The notes below the pieces were generated by a model. It ran no database searches, was not told the DNA's origin, and was given only the letters and a program-made list of their open reading frames with translations. A stretch of 64,000 nt of DNA, from positions 2,833,451 to 2,897,450 of the forward strand of contig NZ_CP100355.1 in assembly GCF_024204665.1 (NCBI RefSeq). The letters run 5' to 3'. The stretch comes from Natronosalvus rutilus (lineage in GTDB: Archaea; Halobacteriota; Halobacteria; Halobacteriales; Natrialbaceae). Shown here one piece after another: positions 16,835 through 24,856 of the stretch. Every line of letters starts with the position of its first letter. Position 1 is the first letter of the stretch. Made by a program: the position numbers and the translations under genes.

Positions 16835-17208
16835 TATCTACACAACTAGATAGGTCGTTGAAAAGATTTTCTAGAAACCAACAAGATTAACAGGGGGACA
16901 ATCTCAGGGTTTCTGGATTCCATATAAACTGAATAGCAACCGCTGTTTCATGTGGATCAACTCGAGATCTGCGTGCGGAGGCGGGGCGGGGGCGATGTAA
17001 TTTTTTGGCTTTGTCCCCTTGGGGACACGCCGCAAGGGGGCGTTCGCACTCAGTGCGAATTGACCCCGCTGAGGCCCCGGCCCGATCGCGCCGGAGCCCT
17101 ACCCCTCGAGGACCGGAACACAACCGGAGTTGAACACTCACGAATTGAGTACAATATTACTTGCTGAAAAGAAGGTACGAAAGAGTGTAGCCACTCACGA
17201 GGGCCGCG
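16835..17208. other. Structured non-coding region, possible replication origin
   Basis: The second copy of the 18-bp repeat lies at 16996-17013. It is followed at once by gtcccc-tt-ggggac (17013-17026) and then by ttcgcact-c-agtgcgaa (17043-17059), a perfect inverted repeat with 8-bp arms. GC-rich and AT-rich words alternate sharply. The region sits beside the end of the large leftward operon whose last gene is a candidate replication protein. Terminator or origin functions are both possible; no gene is seen. Confidence 0.45.
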
Positions 17209-18834
17209 CTACCAGTCGGGCGCGAGTCGGCCAACCGGTCGCGTTTCCGTGTCGCCTCCAGGTGTCCGCCACAGCATCGGCACCCTCGAGAACAACGCTG
17301 GGTCGTTTCCTGAGTGACGCCACTTCTCGATCGCCTCTCGGGCGACCTCCTGGGCGCTCTCGAAGCTCGAGGCCTTCAGCGTCGATAGGATCGTGTCGAT
17401 GCGGAGTCGCTTCGGCTCGCCCTCCTGGTCGAACTCGAGCTCGGCGCCGTGTTCGGCCAGCCATTTCTGGAACGGCGAGCACTCGGCTACGTGATCCGCG
17501 AGGCCCATAATGTGCTGGATACGGTCGGCGTAGCTCTCAATGCCGTACTCGGCGCTCTCGACGAGCGCCCGGATCTCCTCGCGATACTTCCGGGCCCGGT
17601 AAGAGACCTGGCCGTTTTCGAGGTCGAGTAGTTCACCGAGTTCCTCGATCGCCCGGTAGATCGTCGACGGATGTTTCCCCAGCTCGTCGGCCAGGTCGTC
17701 GACGGTCACGCCGCCATCGGTCGAGACCTTCTCGGCCACGTCTCGAGGCGTCTTCCCGAGATCGCGAAGCGTCGTCAGCAACAGATGGTCGCTCTTCGCC
17801 TCGAGGCGCGGCGTCGGGTCCGGGTAGAGTTCGACCGGATCATCTCGAGCGACGGCCTCGAAGTGGTCGTCTGCGACGTACACGGCGCTTGCGTCGGGCG
17901 CAAGCGGGATGTCGTCCCAGTTGATAAAGTTCATCAGCGTCTCGTCGATCTCCTCGACGACCTCACGCCGCTCGGCCCATGCCCATGCCTCGCGGTCGTT
18001 CATCTTCTTGTTGACCAGGACCTCGACCTTCGGGTGGTAGGACGGGTGATCTTTCGAGACCGCATCGGGATCTTTCAGCTGGTAGATCTCGAACTTCCGT
18101 CCGTAGCTGTGGCCGGGGAGCAGTTCACTCACTGCCGCCGGGTCGAGCACCAACCGGTTCTGGTGGTTGACAACCTCCTTATTATTGATCTTCAACTCGG
18201 CGATGACGCCCTCCATGTCGGTCAGGTGGTGCGTGATCTTCTGGAGGACGCCCGCCGAGGCCAGTTTCTCGGCCCATTCGCGACGCATCCGAACGTAGCG
18301 CTCGTGTGCCCACTCGCGGCTGTACGTCGGGTGTGGCGGCTTCCGGAAGTACTCGGGGTACACCGACTCGCCGGCTTCCTCGAAGATCGCCGCGTAGAAC
18401 TCGGGTAGCAACTCGAGCGTTCGCTCGGGTTCGACGTTCGAGGGTTCGTACTCGACGTCGACGCCGTCGACCTCGCCGAACTGGTTTTCCCAGGGAAGGC
18501 CCACCGGGTCGCCGGTTTCCCAGTGACGCATGTTCGGGAACCGCGGCGAAATATTGAACGACGCTTTCGCCTCGCCCGGTCCGCGGCCCTTGATATCCCA
18601 CTCGTAGAGCCTCGAGGCGTTGATGTTGTCTCGAGGCCGCGGTTTGAATCCCGATTTGGAGTAGGTGACCTCGAGGTGCCAGGGCTCGCCGTCGACGTCG
18701 ACGTCCAGTTTCAGGTGTCCCTCGAACGGTGGACCGAGCATCACGCTCGAGAGGGCATCGTAGGGCCCGCGGCCCCAGGTGTCCCACTTCCATCGCCCGT
18801 GGCTCTCGTGGGGCGTGGTCTCGGGTTGGGACAT
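17209..18834 (-). CDS. Large HTH protein, candidate replication/regulatory protein
   Basis: This is a protein of 541 residues. The N-terminal half (WKWDTWGRGPYDALSSVMLG..., ASFNISPRFPNMRHWETGDP) is a beta-rich domain I know only as a conserved haloarchaeal element-associated region, perhaps DUF7845. A winged-helix segment lies near residues 375-415 (VTVDDLADELGKHPSTIYRA), followed by helices. It is the last gene of the leftward operon that starts at 21359, four bases after the zinc-finger gene. Betapleolipoviruses lack the rolling-circle Rep of alphapleolipoviruses, and a large HTH protein like this is a natural candidate for their replication protein. That is inference; no catalytic motif is visible. 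Confidence 0.7.
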   Translation of the reverse strand: MSQPETTPHESHGRWKWDTWGRGPYDALSSVMLGPPFEGHLKLDVDVDGEPWHLEVTYSKSGFKPRPRDNINASRLYEWDIKGRGPGEAKASFNISPRFPNMRHWETGDPVGLPWENQFGEVDGVDVEYEPSNVEPERTLELLPEFYAAIFEEAGESVYPEYFRKPPHPTYSREWAHERYVRMRREWAEKLASAGVLQKITHHLTDMEGVIAELKINNKEVVNHQNRLVLDPAAVSELLPGHSYGRKFEIYQLKDPDAVSKDHPSYHPKVEVLVNKKMNDREAWAWAERREVVEEIDETLMNFINWDDIPLAPDASAVYVADDHFEAVARDDPVELYPDPTPRLEAKSDHLLLTTLRDLGKTPRDVAEKVSTDGGVTVDDLADELGKHPSTIYRAIEELGELLDLENGQVSYRARKYREEIRALVESAEYGIESYADRIQHIMGLADHVAECSPFQKWLAEHGAELEFDQEGEPKRLRIDTILSTLKASSFESAQEVAREAIEKWRHSGNDPALFSRVPMLWRTPGGDTETRPVGRLAPDW

Positions 18835-18838
18835 GGGC

Positions 18839-19132
18839 TCAGTCCTCCTCCTGATCGGCCCGGATCAGGCCGGTGAGCACGGCCACCGGATTCCACCACG
18901 TACAGGTCTGACAGCGATGGCAGATGTGCTTGAACGACGTGCAGTCGCCCGCCTCGAGTTCCTCAAGGTTGGCCTGCGGCTCATGTCCGACGTCTTCCAG
19001 GCTCGCCCGCTTTACCGCGATACGCTGGCAGCCGGTACAGATCGCGTCGAAGGGCAATCCGATTCGGCCGGCGGCCGGGCTCGCTAGTTCGACCTCAAGG
19101 TCACGATCGTCACCGACGTGCTCGGTACTCAC
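18839..19132 (-). CDS. Zinc-finger protein
   Basis: This 97-residue protein has two CxxC-type knuckles: AICTGCQRIAV in the middle and HICHRCQTCTWWNP later, enough for one treble-clef or two zinc sites. The GTG start overlaps the upstream nuclease stop (GTGA). It lies in an operon with at least four other small cysteine-knuckle proteins and is probably a DNA- or protein-binding factor of the provirus. Confidence 0.72.
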   Translation of the reverse strand: MSTEHVGDDRDLEVELASPAAGRIGLPFDAICTGCQRIAVKRASLEDVGHEPQANLEELEAGDCTSFKHICHRCQTCTWWNPVAVLTGLIRADQEED

Positions 19133-19635
19133 AGCTCATCACCTCGCTGGCGGAGTTCGCTCGAATCGAAGATTCGTGTCCAGGCGAGCTGCGAATAGTC
19201 TTCGCGACCGTCGCCCGCGGTCCGCCAGCCGTCGGTCACCGACTCGAGGAGGTGATCGACCTGGGTGGCCGGAACGACCTTCATTCCGATAATCTCCCGG
19301 CTGTTCGGCGTGCAGACGGCGAACAGGTAGACGCCGCCCTCCTCGAGTAGACTCTGGTGTTGAACGCGTCGAAGACTGAACCGACCTCGGCGCTGGTTCT
19401 GTCCGTAGACGACAGCAACGCTCTTGATCTCGACAACAGCATCGGCTTCGAGAAGACAGATACCGACGAAGGGAAGCTCTCGATGGGGTACGATCACCGT
19501 TTCAGCGACGGCGTCGTAGTGCTGGCCTTCCGAATCGGGGACGTACCGAAGGCCGTCGACTAATTCGAGGACGGCTGTCTCGGCGCGGTCGCCCGCCTGC
19601 CTGGACCGCGCCATCGTCTCGACGGCGTGGCTCAT
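19129..19635 (-). CDS. PD-(D/E)XK nuclease (resolvase-like)
   Basis: This 168-residue protein starts at ATG 19635 (MSHAVETMARSRQAGDRAET), overlapping the previous stop. The core is QHYDAVAETVIVPHRELPFV..., then ADAVVEIKSVAV: an acidic residue, then E-x-K after a beta strand, followed by a conserved Q in RRVQHQSLLEEGG and a strand YLFAVC. This is the order of the Hjc/RecB-type nuclease core. It probably acts on branched or recombining viral DNA. The longer frame to 19674 adds a basic N-terminus and is rejected. Confidence 0.75.
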   Translation of the reverse strand: MSHAVETMARSRQAGDRAETAVLELVDGLRYVPDSEGQHYDAVAETVIVPHRELPFVGICLLEADAVVEIKSVAVVYGQNQRRGRFSLRRVQHQSLLEEGGVYLFAVCTPNSREIIGMKVVPATQVDHLLESVTDGWRTAGDGREDYSQLAWTRIFDSSELRQRGDEL

Positions 19636-19751
19636 AGCGGCCCACCTCGAGCACGGCGAACCTCTCGAATACACTCGGGACAGAGCGAACGGAGGCCGTC
19701 GACGGATTCATCACAACGAACGCACTCGTTGTTTTCGATGAGACGGCTCAC
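19632..19751 (-). CDS. Tiny CxxC zinc-knuckle protein
   Basis: Thirty-nine codons run from GTG 19751 to a TGA that overlaps the nuclease ATG. The product has ECVRC and, about 12 residues later, LCPECIREV: two CxxC pairs, enough to bind one zinc. The start overlaps the stop of the preceding gene (GTGA), matching the coupling seen along this operon. Confidence 0.65.
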   Translation of the reverse strand: MSRLIENNECVRCDESVDGLRSLCPECIREVRRARGGPL

Positions 19752-20092
19752 CGCTGGACACCCCCTCTGTTTCGTATGGAACTCTCAAGTTGTGGGAAAG
19801 AGTGCCTAGTTGAGTGTGGAAGTCGGTAATCAAACTTCGAAATTTTTGGCAAGAATGGACGTTTGTCTACCAAACTATGGTGATAGCCTGTCAACTCGAG
19901 AGTGCCGCAGGAAAATGGGGATCGGGTGCCTGCGGCGCACCCACCAACCACCAACCGTGAATACCGATTCCTCGGTTTTTGAACCAGTGAATTACAACCG
20001 GCTATAGCTATGTCTGCGATCACGCCGATCCAGAACGCTTCGCTACAGCGCGAACAGTGCTTGATCGGCCGGTCAGTGCCGTTCTTAGACAT
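19748..20092 (-). CDS. Small protein with N-terminal CxxC
   Basis: This is a 114-residue frame. Its N-terminus (MSKNGTDRPIKHCSRCSEAF) looks like a zinc-ribbon half, but the rest is basic and of low complexity and its DNA is less GC-rich. A GGAGG lies 10 bases before ATG 20092. The TGA overlaps the next start (GTGA), the same coupling as its neighbours, which is the main reason to accept it. Alternatively the real gene is shorter and frameshifted, and the 19760-19990 segment is non-coding, for example origin DNA with accaaccaccaacc. Confidence 0.45.
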   Translation of the reverse strand: MSKNGTDRPIKHCSRCSEAFWIGVIADIAIAGCNSLVQKPRNRYSRLVVGGCAAGTRSPFSCGTLELTGYHHSLVDKRPFLPKISKFDYRLPHSTRHSFPQLESSIRNRGGVQR

Positions 20093-20531
20093 CGCGATCA
20101 CCCTCCGTTCCCGCCTGCAGTGAGCGATTTCTGTGGGACTCGTAAAGTTGAATGAGCAACGCGCCCAGGTCGTCTAACTCCTCGGCTACTCGGCCAGGAT
20201 CACCGCCTTCGTGCGTAGCTTCGAGGTGTGCCTGAGTGAGTTCCCCGAGTTCCTCCTGAATCGCCAATAACAGCGTCTCCTCGCGCTGTAGTCCCCACTT
20301 CTCGATGTTATCTGACGCCTTCCCCCTCCATCGGTCAAACAGACACGAGGACGCCTCGAAATGGACCGAACGCGCGTCGCCGTCGACACCGCAGCAGAAC
20401 CACGAATTACCTTCTTGCCAGTATTCGCGGTTGCAACCGTCGCACCACCACAGACCGTTGTGGGGGTACATCTCTTCATCGCAGGTAGGGCAGTGCTTCG
20501 TACCGCTCGAGGAATGAGCGCTTTCGTTCAC
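20085..20531 (-). CDS. Zinc-ribbon plus MazG-like protein
   Basis: This protein has 148 residues. Residues 10-50 hold a zinc ribbon (KHCPTCDEEMY and WWCDGCNREYW) and a third cysteine pair (FCCG). Residues 85-135 form a MazG-like helical core: LLLAIQEELGELTQAHLEA and the E-E-L-D-D-L motif in RVAEELDDLGALLIQLYES. MazG proteins hydrolyse NTPs. Viruses use them to adjust nucleotide or alarmone pools. The fusion of a ribbon to a short MazG half is unusual. The GTG start overlaps the previous stop. Confidence 0.7.
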   Translation of the reverse strand: MNESAHSSSGTKHCPTCDEEMYPHNGLWWCDGCNREYWQEGNSWFCCGVDGDARSVHFEASSCLFDRWRGKASDNIEKWGLQREETLLLAIQEELGELTQAHLEATHEGGDPGRVAEELDDLGALLIQLYESHRNRSLQAGTEGDRDV

Positions 20532-21127
20532 GCCGAGTCACCCCCGGTAGTCAGCGTCTCATAAGCTCCCTGAACCCGTTTGAACTCGGTTTCCGAACCG
20601 CCGTTATCGGGGTGGGCTTCTTTGATTCGCTCTCGATACGCATCTCGAATCTCGCCGCTGGCAGCGTCAGGGGCGACCTCGAGGACGGCGTGAGGTGACG
20701 GCGCGGCTTCGACAGCCTCACCAGCGCTCGGGAGTCGAAGTTTCTGATATTCGCTTTCGGCGGTGACCGTCCCGCGCTGTTCCTGCATCCGCGTCTCGTG
20801 CAGGTAGTGGTAGAGATCCTGCGCGTTGTCGCGCAGGTTATCCCACCGATCACAGGCCGCAGCCATCTGCTCGCCGTCTTTCGTGAAGTAGGCGACGACG
20901 CCCGGATCATCCGGCTTCGTGGCGTTGGCGTAGGGAAGATTCGGATTTTGCTTGAGATGATCGGCACCACTCTCGAGCTGGACGTCGGTAACGCCATCCC
21001 ACGATTGCAGCTCGCCGAGAATGTTCTGGAACGCGCACCGAGTCTGAACGCGGAAGTTCCCCGGGTAGACCTCACGTTTCTTCGGTGGCGTCCGTGGAAA
21101 CGACTCCGGCCACTCAAAGTCAGACAT
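20528..21127 (-). CDS. J-domain protein
   Basis: In this 199-residue protein the C-terminal 55 residues are a DnaJ-like J domain: HAVLEVAPDAASGEIRDAYR, with the HPD motif in KEAHPDNGGSETEF and helix IV FKRVQGAYETL. The N-terminal 120 residues (FPRTPPKKREVYPGNFRVQT..., a helix, then VVAYFTKDGEQMAAACDRWD) are an element-specific domain. J proteins recruit Hsp70. The domain pair suggests a viral protein that brings host DnaK to a replication or assembly complex. ATG 21127 is preferred; a GTG at 21136 is possible. Confidence 0.8.
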   Translation of the reverse strand: MSDFEWPESFPRTPPKKREVYPGNFRVQTRCAFQNILGELQSWDGVTDVQLESGADHLKQNPNLPYANATKPDDPGVVAYFTKDGEQMAAACDRWDNLRDNAQDLYHYLHETRMQEQRGTVTAESEYQKLRLPSAGEAVEAAPSPHAVLEVAPDAASGEIRDAYRERIKEAHPDNGGSETEFKRVQGAYETLTTGGDSA

Positions 21128-21359
21128 CAGCCTCACCTCCGTGGCGGCCCGGCGCGATCTCGGGATCGGGGATCGCGACGTCGACGCCGGCGCCGGTCCC
21201 GCGACTCAGTCGACGGAACGAATCGCACTCGCCGCAGCGGTGGGCACGGTCCGACGAGTCGCCGTAGACCCGCCGGAATTGCTCGCTAACGTGGGCACCA
21301 CAGTGGTCACAGGTCGACCGATCGACCGGCGTCCAGGGCGTGGAACTCACGCAGACCAC
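21120..21359 (-). CDS. Zinc-finger protein (DUF7563-like), first gene of leftward operon
   Basis: This 79-residue product has TCDHCGAHVSEQFRRVYGD and, after a spacer, RCGECDSF: a CxxC...CxxC site as in the DUF7563 family of haloarchaeal small zinc-finger proteins. The GTG start lies 60 bases from the tRNA-Trp 3' end, so the operon promoter must lie within or just before the right attachment site. Integration therefore places this operon next to the tRNA promoter region. Confidence 0.72.
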   Translation of the reverse strand: MVCVSSTPWTPVDRSTCDHCGAHVSEQFRRVYGDSSDRAHRCGECDSFRRLSRGTGAGVDVAIPDPEIAPGRHGGEADV

Positions 21360-21416
21360 CCTTGGTTAGAAGTATGTCGAGAAGGCGAGAGAAGACTCTC
21401 CGTGCCTTTTATTTCA

Positions 21417-21432
21417 GATGGGGTCGGAGGGA
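21417..21432 (+). repeat. Right attachment site within tRNA-Trp 3' end
   Basis: gatggggtcggaggga is identical to 1454-1469. It contains the complement of the acceptor-stem 3' strand and discriminator of tRNA-Trp, so integration regenerates a complete tRNA. Confidence 0.85.
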
Positions 21433-21593
21433 TTTGAACCCCCGATCGACTGATATCTCCGGTGCGCCTCGGAACTCCAGAGGGTCATCACACGGACACT
21501 GATCAGGTGCCCGATCAGTATATCAGTCTGGAGTGTCGTCCCGGGCGCGGGACCTCTGGAGTCAGTCGCCATGCCTGGCTTGGCCACGACCCC
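21419..21593 (-). tRNA. trnW: tRNA-Trp (CCA) with ~100-nt intron
   Basis: Read on the minus strand, the 5' acceptor GGGGTCG pairs with 3' CGACCCC and discriminator A. The D arm contains GCCAAGCCAGGCATGGC. The anticodon stem ACTGA pairs with TCAGT, and the anticodon CCA lies at 21557-21559. The T arm GGGGGTTCAAATCCCTCC is intact. About 100 bases interrupt the anticodon loop after position 37 (roughly 21455-21555), as in the classical Haloferax tRNA-Trp intron. The intron holds box C/D-like words (gtgatgac, ctga), in line with its known role as a guide for 2'-O-methylation of its own pre-tRNA. The gene is complete despite the inserted provirus. Confidence 0.95.
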
Positions 21594-21705
21594 TCGAGCA
21601 ATCGTTGGGTGATCCAGCCTAAAGCAGTTACGATTCAGGGGAGAGTTTGCGACCGAACCAGCGACTCGAGCGCTCGTCCAAATCGGACGAAGTCCCGACT
21701 CGAGT

Positions 21706-22623
21706 CTAGAGCCAGGGGGCACGTCCAGCGGTCGACGTCGTGTCGTCGCCCGGGTACGGATCGGCGTCACCGTTCGACTCGTCGACGGTCACGTTCGCGT
21801 CCTCGCGTTCGGAGTCGGTCGCTTCCGCCGCCGATTCCGAACTGACGCCGCCATCGGTCTGGGTTCCGGAACTGACCGACGGGGCGTCCGATTCGTCATC
21901 CGTGTCCGGATCCAGCGCGAACAACGCGGCGACAACGAGCGCAGCCAGCGGGGCCTGCCCGAAGGCCATCCCCATGATCGAGAGTGGCAACAGACCAAGC
22001 GCGACGGCGCTCCCGAACCGGAACCGGTTGAGGTCCATGTACTCGCGCAGGTACGGACCGCTGACGGCCACGGAGAGGGCGAACGCCACGCCGATCACGG
22101 CAGCCAGCGTCGCGTTGGCGACCAACTGCGGGTCGTCCATGAGCGCGAACTCCGCACCCGTGGGCTCGAGGCTGGCGACGAGCCCCAGTCCGATGATGAC
22201 GCCGGGACTCGGCAGGTACTCGCCGACGGTGGCGCTCGCGGTCTTGGCGGCGATTGCCAGGATGACCAGCGCGGCGAATCGCTCGAAGGTGGCCGTCTCG
22301 ATCACGCTCTCGATCGCCGGCGCGAGCGCGGCCTGGATGGCCGCGAGCACGATCAGCGGGATGCCGACGATCAGCACGACGCGAACCTGTTCGCGGACGG
22401 TCCCCTGCATCTCCGCAAGGATAACGGCGAGGGTCGCACTGCCGCCGAAGATGAGGAGGCCGACCTGGACGGCGCTCGTCGGCGTCTCGAGGGCGCCGGC
22501 CAGGATAAGGGCGACGAAGATGCCGTCGACCAACGGGAGGGCCATCACCAGGGCGAGGAGTCTGGCGTCACCGCCGACTAACCGCTCGAGACGGAGGGCG
22601 ACGGGGTGTTGTGACGTACTCAT
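21706..22623 (-). CDS. DUF5794 family membrane protein
   Basis: This 305-residue integral membrane protein begins with a short soluble start (MSTSQHPVALRLERLVGGDA). About seven hydrophobic helices follow (for example LLALVMALPLVDGIFVALIL, VVLIVGIPLIVLAAIQAALA, ATLAAVIGVAFALSVAVSG), then a long acidic, Ser/Thr/Asp-rich cytosolic tail. The pattern and the conserved GGDARLLALVMALPLVDGIF start match the haloarchaeal DUF5794 family, of unknown function. It lies just outside the provirus, divergent from guaB. Confidence 0.8.
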   Translation of the reverse strand: MSTSQHPVALRLERLVGGDARLLALVMALPLVDGIFVALILAGALETPTSAVQVGLLIFGGSATLAVILAEMQGTVREQVRVVLIVGIPLIVLAAIQAALAPAIESVIETATFERFAALVILAIAAKTASATVGEYLPSPGVIIGLGLVASLEPTGAEFALMDDPQLVANATLAAVIGVAFALSVAVSGPYLREYMDLNRFRFGSAVALGLLPLSIMGMAFGQAPLAALVVAALFALDPDTDDESDAPSVSSGTQTDGGVSSESAAEATDSEREDANVTVDESNGDADPYPGDDTTSTAGRAPWL

Positions 22624-23239
22624 CGATCACGAACGATGGCCGTGACCCGAGGCCTGGGGATGGGGGTAACGAGGTGAACGGTCCCGCAGCGGCTGCTGGA
22701 GCGGAAGCCAGTCCATCGGCGTCGCCGTCGGCACCGACGTCGACGTTGAGCGTTTCCGCCCAAGCCGAAGACCTCGCGCTGTGAGTGGGCAATTCCCAAA
22801 GAAAATCGCGGCTACGGAGTCGAACGTCGTCCGGCCGGCGAGTCGGGAATCGCGGAAGTTCACAGCGTGCATACTCGAAACGAGTGGACCTGTATTATTA
22901 AACGTTGTGTGAGATTGCTGAACACGAACCGTGAAATCGTAACCGAAACGCGAGTAACACCAGAGAATAGTTCCTGTCGTAGCCGATTGGACGAGAGTTT
23001 TCAACACAGACCGCCCTCGTGGGGCAAAAGTTGCCCGCCAGAGCGTGACACTGCGAATTGTGTTAGTACCGGTGCCAGTGACGGTTCCAGCGTCGCTTCC
23101 AGCGTCAGTGCCGATGTCGGTTCCAGTATAATTGCCGATGTCGACACCGCCATCGCATCGAATATCGAGAATGCCGTAAAGTACCACACGCTCGAGGGAG
23201 TCTCGGAACGCTTTTTACCGACGGTTCCGGACAGTTTAC
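22624..23239. other. Long intergenic region upstream of guaB
   Basis: No frame here has haloarchaeal protein composition. Around 23075-23160 short words such as gttccag, gtgccagtg and gccgatgtcg recur with a period of 9-12 bases, a degenerate minisatellite. At 23210-23217 cttttta lies about 25 bases before the guaB ATG and is the likely TATA element of a leaderless transcript. Confidence 0.5.
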
Positions 23240-24739
23240 ATGGCGAACGACGTTCCCGAGCACGAGCCGTATTCTGCGAAATTACGCGTACCGGAAGCGC
23301 TGACGTTCGACGACGTCTTGCTCCGGCCGAAGGAGAGTCGTGTCGAGCCCGACGAGGCGGATCTCACCTCGCGAGTGTCTCGAAACGTTGAGGTCTCGGT
23401 TCCGATCATCTCGGCGGCGATGGACACCGTCACCGAGAGCGAGATGGCCGTCGCGATGGCCCGTCACGGCGGACTCGGCGTCCTCCACCGGAACATGAAC
23501 ATCGACGAGATGGTCGAGGAGATCAGTCGCGTCAAGCGCGCCGACGAACTCATCATCCCCTTCGACGACGTGGTGACGGCCGACCCGGAGATGACCGTCC
23601 GCGAAGTCGACGAGATGATGGTCCAGGAGGGCGTCGGCGGCGCCCCCGTCGTAAACACGAACGGCGAGGTGCTGGGCATCATCTCGAGTACGGACATCCG
23701 CCCACACCTCGAGGTCGGCGAGAACGACCCGGTGACGGAGGCGATGACCGACGAGGTCATCACGGCGCCTCAGAACATCGACGCGCGCGACGCGTTCGAC
23801 CTGATGTACGAGCACAAGATCGAGCGCGTTCCCGTGGTCGACGACGAGAACTTGCTTGTCGGCCTGGTCACGATGCAGGGCATCTTGCAGCGCCGGGAGT
23901 ACAAGCAAGCCGCTCGAGACGAAACCGGGCGCCTGCGGTGTGGCGTCGCCGTCGGTCCGTTCGAAACGGATCGCGCGGTTGCGGCAGACGAGGCGGACGT
24001 GGACGTGCTCTTCATCGACTGCGCGCACGCACACAACCTGAACGTCATTGATGGAGCGCGCGAGATCAAAGAATCCGTCGACGCAGACGTCGTCGTCGGA
24101 AACGTCGGCACGCGAGAGGCCGCGGAGGACCTGGTGAACTTCGCCGACGGCATCAAGGTCGGCATCGGCCCAGGCTCAATCTGCACGACGCGGGTCGTCT
24201 CCGGCGCGGGTATGCCCCAGATCACCGCCGTTGCGCAGGTTGCGGACGTCGCGAGCAAGCACGGTATCCCGGTAATCGCCGACGGCGGGATTCGCTACTC
24301 CGGCGACGCGATCAAGTCGATCGCCGCCGGTGCCGACGCCGTGATGCTCGGGTCGTACTTCGCGGGCACTGACGAGGCACCGGGTCGCGTCGTGACGATG
24401 AACGGAAAGCGCTACAAGCAGTACCGCGGAATGGGGTCGGTCGGAGCGATGAAATCGGGCGACGGCGACCGCTACCTGAAGGACGACCCGGAGGACGACG
24501 AGGAGTACGTGCCGGAGGGCGTTGAGGCGGCAACGCCGTACAAGGGAACGCTCCAGTCGGAACTCCACCAGCTGGCGGGCGGGATGCAGTCAGGAATGGG
24601 GTACGTCGGCGCCGAGACGATTCCCGAGTTCAAGGAGCGAGCGGAGTTCGTTCGCGTCTCTTCGGCTGGCCAGGCCGAAGGGCACGCCCACGACGTCGTG
24701 ATTACGGACGAAGCGCCGAACTACTCGCCAAGCGAGTGA
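23240..24739 (+). CDS. guaB: IMP dehydrogenase
   Basis: This 499-residue enzyme catalyses NAD-dependent oxidation of IMP to XMP, the committed step of GMP synthesis. The N-terminal barrel start [13 protein letters not shown] is followed by two CBS domains (about 95-215, including [20 protein letters not shown]). The active-site loop is [17 protein letters not shown] with the catalytic cysteine at about 314. The IMP-binding [18 protein letters not shown] and the flap region [10 protein letters not shown] are present. Length and motifs are those of a full-length enzyme. It is monocistronic, probably leaderless. Confidence 0.97.
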   Translation: MANDVPEHEPYSAKLRVPEALTFDDVLLRPKESRVEPDEADLTSRVSRNVEVSVPIISAAMDTVTESEMAVAMARHGGLGVLHRNMNIDEMVEEISRVKRADELIIPFDDVVTADPEMTVREVDEMMVQEGVGGAPVVNTNGEVLGIISSTDIRPHLEVGENDPVTEAMTDEVITAPQNIDARDAFDLMYEHKIERVPVVDDENLLVGLVTMQGILQRREYKQAARDETGRLRCGVAVGPFETDRAVAADEADVDVLFIDCAHAHNLNVIDGAREIKESVDADVVVGNVGTREAAEDLVNFADGIKVGIGPGSICTTRVVSGAGMPQITAVAQVADVASKHGIPVIADGGIRYSGDAIKSIAAGADAVMLGSYFAGTDEAPGRVVTMNGKRYKQYRGMGSVGAMKSGDGDRYLKDDPEDDEEYVPEGVEAATPYKGTLQSELHQLAGGMQSGMGYVGAETIPEFKERAEFVRVSSAGQAEGHAHDVVITDEAPNYSPSE

Positions 24740-24856
24740 CGGCTGCGTAACGCGGGTTCTCGAGTTTCGTATTTTGACGCCTTTCGAGACTATTTCTACG
24801 ATTTAGTACCCCAAATCGGCCGATACTATCATATTGCCTGATTATCGAGTACGCGT

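Noticed and set aside
22627..23187. 186-codon minus-strand frame upstream of guaB
   Set aside because: Built from the minisatellite and non-acidic sequence; no conserved features.
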